64,000 bases of DNA from Stenotrophomonas maltophilia (GTDB taxonomy: Bacteria > Pseudomonadota > Gammaproteobacteria > Xanthomonadales > Xanthomonadaceae), in NCBI GenBank assembly GCA_002364755.1, contig DEZI01000028.1, forward strand, positions 138,889 through 202,888, given 5' to 3'. Of the stretch, positions 61,269 to 64,000 are shown piece by piece (within the stretch, counting starts at the first letter, position 1; every line of letters begins with the position of its first letter). Made by a program: the position numbers and the translations under genes. A model generated the notes under the pieces. That model was not told where the DNA came from, ran no database searches, and worked only from the letters and a program-made list of their open reading frames with translations.

Positions 61269-64000
61269 ATGTTGCCCGCACGCCACTCCCGTCCGCCCTG
61301 TCGTTCCTTCGCCCCGCTGTCGCTGGCCATCGCCGGCGTGCTGCTGTCGATCGCCCTGCCTGCTGCCGCCCAGGACAGCAAGGACAACGCCACCGACCTG
61401 GCCCGCATCGAGGTCACCGGCTCCAACATCCGCCGCACGGACGTCGAAACCGCATCGCCGGTGCAGGTGATCAGCAAGCAGGACATCCAGAACATGGGTG
61501 CGCGCACGCTGCTGCAGGTGCTGGACAACCTGCCGGCCGCGCGGCCCGCGCAACAGGATTCGCGCTCGCTGTTCACCGGCTCGGACGGCGCCTCGCAGGC
61601 CAACCTGCGTGGCCTCGGCGCGCAGGGCACGCTGGTGCTGTTGAACGGCCGCCGCCTGTCGTACTACGGCGCACCGGCGGGCTTCCAGACCCAGTTCGTC
61701 AACATCGATGCGATCCCGGCCGCAGCCATCGAACGCATGGAAGTGCTGACCGACGGCGCCTCGGCGGTGTACGGCACCGATGCGGTGGCCGGCGTCATCA
61801 ACGTGATCACCAAGCGCAATTTCCAGGGCGCGGAAATCAACTTCACCAACGACACCTCCTCGCGCATCGATTCCTACGGCGAGCGCCAGGCCAGCATCAC
61901 CGCCGGCTTCGGCGACCTGACCGAGAACCGCTTCAACGTCTATGGCGCGGTGAACCTGTACCGCCGTGATGCGATTCCGCTCAGCGATTTCTACGACAAG
62001 CGGCCCAGCCAGTACTACGTCAACAACCCCAACTACCTGACCAACCTGCGCCTGGGCGTGGGCAGCAAGCCGGGCCAGTTCAATCCGGGAACTTACTTCG
62101 CCTTCGATCCGGTCACCGGCCGACGCGTGCAGGAAGCCGCACCGGGCTGCCAGAACGTGCTGCAGGGCCAGGCTGCAGGCCCCAGCTGCGTCTGGGAAAC
62201 GTGGATGAACAACGAGATCGATGCCGGCGCCAAATCCGAGCGCAACACCGCCTACCTCAACGGCAACTTCCTGGTGGGCGACAACACCGAGATCTTCGCC
62301 GAGGCCACCTACACCGACATCGACCTGCGCGCCAACGGCGGCACGCCGCGCACCTACAGCACCACCACCGGCAACCCGAGCAGCTGGTTCTCGCGCGATA
62401 CCGGCACCACGGTCAATCAGTTCCTGTACCCGTACCTGGGCCCGAACAACGAGTACAACCACGCCAGCCCCGAACTGAAGGCGATGATGGGCGGTGTGGT
62501 CGGCCTGCAGTACCTGCTGCAGGATGCCGGTGCCAACTACTTCGGCCAGCGCAACACCGACCAGAGCTACCGGGTGCTGACCGGCGCGCGTGGCAACGTC
62601 GGCGACTGGAACTGGGAAACCGCGTTCGCCACCGCCGGTACGCACTCCACCACCTACCAGACCATCAACGTCAACCTGAAGGGCTTCGAGAAGGCCTTCG
62701 GTCCGTACTCGGTGGACCCGGGCACTGGCCGCGTCATCATCTCCGACCACCCGGCGTACAAGTTCGGCGAGATCAGCGAGGCCAACGCTGCGCTGATCCG
62801 CGAAGCCTTCCCGACCTTCGACATCCAGTCCTGGACGCGCCTGCACACCCTGGACGGCAAGATCGAAGGCCCGCTGTTCCAGCTGCCTGCCGGTGAGATG
62901 CGCGCGGCCTTCGGCTTCAACGCCAGCCGCGAAACCTTCTACACCCCGGGCAACCCGGATGCCGCCGCCGGCCTGATCACCCAGCAGGGTGGCTCGTGGT
63001 TCGACGGTGCGCGCAACACCTATGCGCTGTTCTCCGAAACCGTTGCGCCGATCACCGAAAAGCTGGAACTGGACGCGGCGCTGCGCGTGGACAAGTATCC
63101 GAACTTCAGCGCCAACGTCGCGCCGAAGATCGGCTTCAAGTACCAGGCCTTCAAGCAGCTGATGCTGCGCGGTACCTATTCCACCGGCTTCCGCGCGCCC
63201 AGCCTGGCCGAGTCGGGCAGCGGCGGTGTGTTCGCCCAGCTGGGCGGCTACCGCGACGAGGTGCGCTGCGCCGAGACCAACGCCATCGCCGACCTGCTGC
63301 GGCAGTCGCAGCGTGCCGGTGACGTGGACCTGGGCAAGAGCCTGGCCAACGTCGACTGCAGCCGCACCGTCGCCCGCATGACCCAGCCCAACCAGGACCT
63401 GAAGCCGGAAAAGGCCAAGATCGCGACCTTGGGCTTCGTCTACGAGCCGGCCAGCTGGCTGTCGGTGTCGGCGGATTACTGGTTCATCTACCGCAACAAC
63501 GAGATCGTCGCGCCGGACTTCAGCCGCGATACCGACATCATCTCCTCCTCGCGCTCGCCGATCACCGATGCCGACCGCGCCAACCTGGCGCAGCTGGCGG
63601 CGATGTGCGCCGACCCGGCCAGCGGCGTGAGCTGCCCGGCCGTGCTGCCCGGCTACAGCGTGGGCAACGTGGCCAGCGTGGTGGGGCAGTACAAGAACCG
63701 CGGCAAGACCTTGGTCGATGGCTTCGACATCGATGCACGCAGCCGCTTCCCGCTGGGTGAATGGGGCGGGTTGAACGTGGGCCTGGCTGCCACCATCGCC
63801 AACCGCAACCGCTACTACATGGATGACGAAAGCGGCTGGTACTACGGCGACGTGGTGGGCTACTACAACAACCCGCGCCTGCGCGCCACGCTCAACGCCG
63901 ACTGGACCTACAAGCAGGTGACCACCAGCATGTTCGTCAACTACGTGGGCGGCACCAAGTGGGCGCGCGACCGCGTGGACGCAGTGGACAACAACAAGGA
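61269..64000 (+). CDS. TonB-dependent receptor, truncated by window end
   Basis: The first 910 codons of an outer-membrane receptor; the gene runs past 64000. Signal peptide ends near LPAAAQD. The plug domain begins DLARIEVTGSNIRR, then SPVQVISKQDI, QANLRGLGAQGTLVLLNGRR and IERMEVLTDGASAVYGTDAVAGVINVITK, typical of the large Xanthomonadaceae receptors for complex carbohydrates. The barrel follows, with cysteine pairs in external loops. It starts 131 bases after the GH31 stop and is likely cotranscribed. The cargo is inferred to be a GalNAc-containing glycan. No stop lies in frame before the end of the window. Confidence 0.9.
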   Translation, partial: MLPARHSRPPCRSFAPLSLAIAGVLLSIALPAAAQDSKDNATDLARIEVTGSNIRRTDVETASPVQVISKQDIQNMGARTLLQVLDNLPAARPAQQDSRSLFTGSDGASQANLRGLGAQGTLVLLNGRRLSYYGAPAGFQTQFVNIDAIPAAAIERMEVLTDGASAVYGTDAVAGVINVITKRNFQGAEINFTNDTSSRIDSYGERQASITAGFGDLTENRFNVYGAVNLYRRDAIPLSDFYDKRPSQYYVNNPNYLTNLRLGVGSKPGQFNPGTYFAFDPVTGRRVQEAAPGCQNVLQGQAAGPSCVWETWMNNEIDAGAKSERNTAYLNGNFLVGDNTEIFAEATYTDIDLRANGGTPRTYSTTTGNPSSWFSRDTGTTVNQFLYPYLGPNNEYNHASPELKAMMGGVVGLQYLLQDAGANYFGQRNTDQSYRVLTGARGNVGDWNWETAFATAGTHSTTYQTINVNLKGFEKAFGPYSVDPGTGRVIISDHPAYKFGEISEANAALIREAFPTFDIQSWTRLHTLDGKIEGPLFQLPAGEMRAAFGFNASRETFYTPGNPDAAAGLITQQGGSWFDGARNTYALFSETVAPITEKLELDAALRVDKYPNFSANVAPKIGFKYQAFKQLMLRGTYSTGFRAPSLAESGSGGVFAQLGGYRDEVRCAETNAIADLLRQSQRAGDVDLGKSLANVDCSRTVARMTQPNQDLKPEKAKIATLGFVYEPASWLSVSADYWFIYRNNEIVAPDFSRDTDIISSSRSPITDADRANLAQLAAMCADPASGVSCPAVLPGYSVGNVASVVGQYKNRGKTLVDGFDIDARSRFPLGEWGGLNVGLAATIANRNRYYMDDESGWYYGDVVGYYNNPRLRATLNADWTYKQVTTSMFVNYVGGTKWARDRVDAVDNNK

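Noticed and set aside
58984..62846. Long minus-strand frames opposite the GH31 enzyme and TonB receptor
   Set aside because: Both plus-strand genes are strongly supported; these frames lack motifs and ribosome sites.

Overview
The window is about 64 kb of high-GC chromosomal DNA from a gammaproteobacterium of the Xanthomonadaceae, almost certainly Stenotrophomonas (S. maltophilia group). The strongest sign is at least 21 copies of a short palindrome with a GTAG head, usually built on GTAGCGCCGGGC...GCCCGGCG. These are the SMAG-type REP elements of S. maltophilia. Gene content (Mg-type HemB, a BioC-BioH biotin operon, many TonB-linked and DUF membrane proteins) agrees. I see no rRNA, tRNA, CRISPR array, prophage or insertion sequence.

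Layout. 0.1-9 kb: a membrane GGDEF protein, a small AT-richer orphan, a lipoprotein hydrolase overlapping a two-gene ABC exporter, an AraC regulator, a TonB-domain lipoprotein, a UPF0114 membrane protein and a YghU-type GST. 9.8-16.7 kb: an exported DPP-IV-like peptidase, a Coa1-like protein, an M72-like zinc protease of unusual composition, an exported DUF885 protein and a small lipoprotein. 16.8-27 kb: housekeeping genes (bestrophin-like channel, hemB, aroE, a DinG-like helicase, ilvD) with small membrane or hypothetical proteins. 27.3-29.8 kb: a YgiB/YgiC-like pair followed by a zinc-ribbon gene that appears frameshifted. 29.8-36.6 kb: a six-gene overlapping operon RDD-SpoIIM-DUF4129-DUF4350-MoxR-DUF58. 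36.7-42.1 kb: gamma-carbonic anhydrase, mnmG, a candidate small RNA, a Gly/Tyr lipoprotein, a threonine-dehydratase-like enzyme and YdcF. 42.2-47.1 kb: bioB-bioF-bioH-SDR-bioC behind a perfect BirA-like palindrome. 47.2-50.2 kb: CbrC-like protein, 3-methyladenine glycosylase, ComF and a SecD-head lipoprotein.

50.2-64.0 kb is the most interesting region: an apparently complete import-and-early-catabolism locus for N-acetylgalactosamine. A divergent promoter region separates a leftward operon (agaS, ROK kinase, agaZ, DeoR repressor, deacetylase, MFS permease) from a rightward pair (multidomain GH31 glycosidase, TonB-dependent receptor cut by the window end). The natural reading is outer-membrane capture of a GalNAc-bearing glycan, extracytoplasmic release of GalNAc by GH31, MFS import, phosphorylation, deacetylation and deamination to tagatose-6-phosphate. 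No catalytic tagatose-bisphosphate aldolase and no PfkB-type kinase lie in the window. Functional assignments rest on family motifs and gene context read by eye; no database search was run.
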